NCBI GenBank assembly: GCA_036244855.1
Contig: BQKZ01000046.1
Location: 103,274-167,273, forward strand
DNA from: Temnopleurus reevesii
Taxonomy: Eukaryota; Echinodermata; Echinoidea; Temnopleuroida; Temnopleuridae
DNA: 64,000 bases
Direction of reading: 5' to 3'
Shown here: piece after piece, positions 61,642 through 64,000 of the stretch
Numbering within the stretch: the stretch's first letter is position 1
How the letters are laid out: every line of letters begins with the position of its first letter
Translations under genes and position numbers: made by a program
Notes under the pieces: generated by a model
What the model was told of the DNA's origin: nothing
Seen by the model: only the letters and a program-made list of their open reading frames with translations
Databases searched by the model: none

Positions 61642-63140
61642 CATTTAAAATTGCAACGTTTAGGAATGTAGTATCTGTGGGAGTTCTATACGATACGCAT
61701 TCGAAATTTAGCAAATAGTTCGTGAATTGTAGAAAAAAAGAACAAACGATAAGAGCAAAACGGTTTGTTCTTGTACTGGAAAAAAAACTAACATTTCCTA
61801 GTGTCTTCGTCATTTGGAAGTAACTTTTAACACATTACTGCTCAGCATTTGTTCGCAAGAAAATTCATATTTTCCCATTTTCAAACACGATTCTATACGC
61901 TAGTAATCCTGAAAAAATATATACATTCCGCTAAAGTCACATGGAAGTGTTTTGCAATTTATATCTTCGTCTGTGGATTCAAAATAATTCATATTGTCAT
62001 GGTAATGAATACATTTTGCAATGTAAGCACATTTTAATATCATGAAAAAAAGTTTTAAATGAACAACACATCTCTGGCAATCAGCATAGCCTATTCCTAC
62101 CTTTTGTCTTAATAATTAGCTATTTTAGAATGTTTGTCTGTGATAATTAATCCCCATTATATTCCGAATATTAAGGGGAAACCGACATGCGATAGTATTA
62201 TCAAAAGAAATCACATTATGTTTTTGAAGCAACTGATAAATGATAAATGTAAGTGACAAGTCAAAGTGTAATTATGTATCAACATATTGCAAACATGAAA
62301 GCCTCACCGACTGATTAGTTACCAATATCATTTACAAAAAAATTAAATATGTTTTAGGTTGAATCTATGAAGTATACTTGAAATTGCCATAACAGACATG
62401 TAGTCATGCGAATACGATAAAGCGATAAGAAAAATAAAATCGAATCACAAAACGGACTAAAAACCTATTCACGATGTTTACAGGAGGAAATTGGCTCATT
62501 TTCGAGTGTATCTGTGGGAAACATTTGAGAAGATAGTGGTTGGAAGGAAAATCTTAAGTTTCATTAAATGTAGTGTCAAGAACATTTGGTTGTTTTACAA
62601 GTTGCGAAGGTGCTTAGAAACCCTTCAGTAAACTCTAGACCAAATATAACAAATGAACCACTGGTTTGATTTAAATAACGTCAAAGTAGTGTCAAATTTC
62701 TGAATAATTGTTTACTCCCTCGCAGAATGCAGAGACCATTCGTAAGCATGATACTTGTCTGCATGAAACTTGTATTACGATTTTTAACCCGCAGTTAGTA
62801 ACACGTCATGAAAATGAACACTAAAATATAACTGATACGCACTTATGATTTATTAATTAGGGCAGCGACCTTCTTCAAACATACCCATGAACTGCACACT
62901 TCTAAATGTCGGGTAAAATAAGGAATTCGTAATAAAGTTTGCGTAAAGTGAGGGAAGAACGGCACATCGCACAATTCGAAACGAACACATATCAAACACA
63001 TTGCATATTAACTAGGAATTATTGTTCACAAATAGGTGTAAAATTACACCCACAATGCCATTAACGTTTTAATTGAGTAAACAAAGGTAAATACTTTCTT
63101 TACCCTGTTACAGAAAAAAACCCGAATTGTGTAGATTCAT

Positions 63141-63508
63141 AACGGATAGATAAGATAGATAGATGAATTTTATTTCAACACGGTATAAAAAAAAACAGAT
63201 ACAGAGTCTGGTTACATTGGGGCCGTGCCGCATTGAACTTAAACATATCGGGTAATAAACTATTTTGCTTCTAAACACCTTTTCCTCATTTCAAAACAAC
63301 AAGAACAATCTAATGCTTGATCTCTTTTTAATTGTGAAATAATATGATTAAGAAATGCCACAAACGACCCATAAATGAAGGGGTGTATATTGTATATATA
63401 ATTCCTGATATCGTTCACGGCCCAAGCTAATGTTTGCTGAATGTGTTTGTAATTGACTACTGTGTGACGTGTTAATGCTCTTGACACGTTACCATACACC
63501 AGTACCAC
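63141..63508 (-). mobile_element. Retroposon-like 3' end with short ORF and (TATC)n tail
   Basis: A minus-strand open frame of 82 codons (includes NYKHIQQTLAWAVNDIRNYI and SCCFEMRKRCLEAK) ends in TAG. It is followed by GGCACGGCCCCAATGTAACC, then TTGAAATAAAATTCATC and a TATC repeat. The polyadenylation-like hexamer plus simple repeat fits the 3' end of a non-LTR element or its passenger. I do not recognise the protein. Confidence 0.4.
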
Positions 63509-63906
63509 GTGATGTCTCAGTTAATTACTGAGTCATTTAAGGTGTTGTCTCAACATTACATCATAGAGCCAATGAGAGATTTGCGATTAATGCTACTACT
63601 TTCCTAGTAGTGGTGTCAGATCGGGTGAAATAATTGCTTTGGTATTTGCCATTTATTGATTGTCCTATACAATCGTCGCTTATGCCATCATATCACATTG
63701 CGTGTCACCATTGCCATTAAGCGCTCCGACAAACACTTTCATTAATAACATACATAGATTATACCCCTTGTAAATTAAATTTAAGTTGCATATTTTTTTC
63801 TTTGCACATAAATGCGCAGGGATAATGCTTAGCTGATGGTTACATGTGCCTAAACTTCAAGCACAACCTAACAAATCCAGAATTAACCAAGCATCTTCCT
63901 TGGATA

Positions 63907-64000
63907 TTAAGGCCGATTCACACCTTTGTGTTTTTAGCCTGCGTCGGCCCAGCGTTTTTGAAAATTAAAAACGCTCCCGAGAGCACAATATACGTTGATC
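63907..64000. mobile_element. GGCCGACTCACACC palindromic element, copy A5 (cut by window end)
   Basis: TTAAGGCCGATTCACACCTT, TAGCCTGCGTCGGCCCAGCG and TTTTTGAAAATTAAAAACGC match the left arm of copy A3 almost base for base. Confidence 0.85.

Noticed and set aside
1..64000. CRISPR arrays, operons, bacterial promoters or phage genes
   Set aside because: The sequence is clearly eukaryotic with spliced genes, and no regularly spaced direct-repeat array of that type is present.

Overview
The window is nuclear DNA from an animal: AT-rich, with GT-AG introns, long stretches without genes, many microsatellites and many short inverted-repeat elements. The best guess is a marine invertebrate deuterostome, probably an echinoderm such as a sea urchin. 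This rests on a YME1L protein very close to vertebrate YME1L, and on repeat tails of a kind common in marine invertebrates. The species call is an inference, since no lineage-diagnostic gene is present. Single N bases at 7169, 19209 and 48803 mark uncertain assembly positions.

Region 1-10.1 kb, plus strand: the 3' part of a gene for the mitochondrial inner-membrane i-AAA protease YME1L. Fourteen exons join without a phase error into 616 codons plus stop. They carry a membrane segment, Walker A and B, the arginine-finger region, the HEGGH zinc site and the C-terminal helical region. The start and targeting sequence lie before the window. Introns hold copies of at least two dispersed repeat families and one unexplained minus-strand ORF.

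Region 10.5-25.6 kb: no supportable gene. It holds a CGTA/TACG-rich block (16.1-16.95 kb), a SINE-tail-like module (17.9 kb) and a large CA-repeat field (21.2-21.8 kb).

Region 25.7-40.9 kb, minus strand: a gene that appears in no long ORF. Five exons (36, 36, 53, 129 and 45 coding bases) with strong splice sites join into one frame that ends at a stop. The acidic C-terminal exons fix the phase, and in that phase the two upstream micro-exons read C-x-C-x6-C-x3-C followed by a Lys-Arg-Lys site. This is one residue shorter than the endothelin/sarafotoxin spacing (C-x-C-x7-C-x3-C), and it contains K-C-W-x-x-C, as does the endothelin-like domain of vertebrate preproendothelin. A cysteine-containing ORF at 42.6-42.8 kb could be a further upstream exon. 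No signal-peptide exon was found. This candidate peptide precursor is the most interesting item here.

The rest (28-64 kb outside these exons) is mostly repeats: a palindromic element with GGCCGACTCACACC ends (at least five copies), a shorter palindrome with GGCCCCGGTCACAT ends (two copies), a CACTCTAAAA-ended element full of CTAATCAAATTTGATTAG palindromes, a tRNA-derived SINE family (three copies), a CA-rich minisatellite (31.8-32.6 kb), GA, TTC and AAT microsatellites, and a second TACGGA-rich block (48.8-49.2 kb). Several short ORFs next to decent splice signals are reported as low-confidence candidates.
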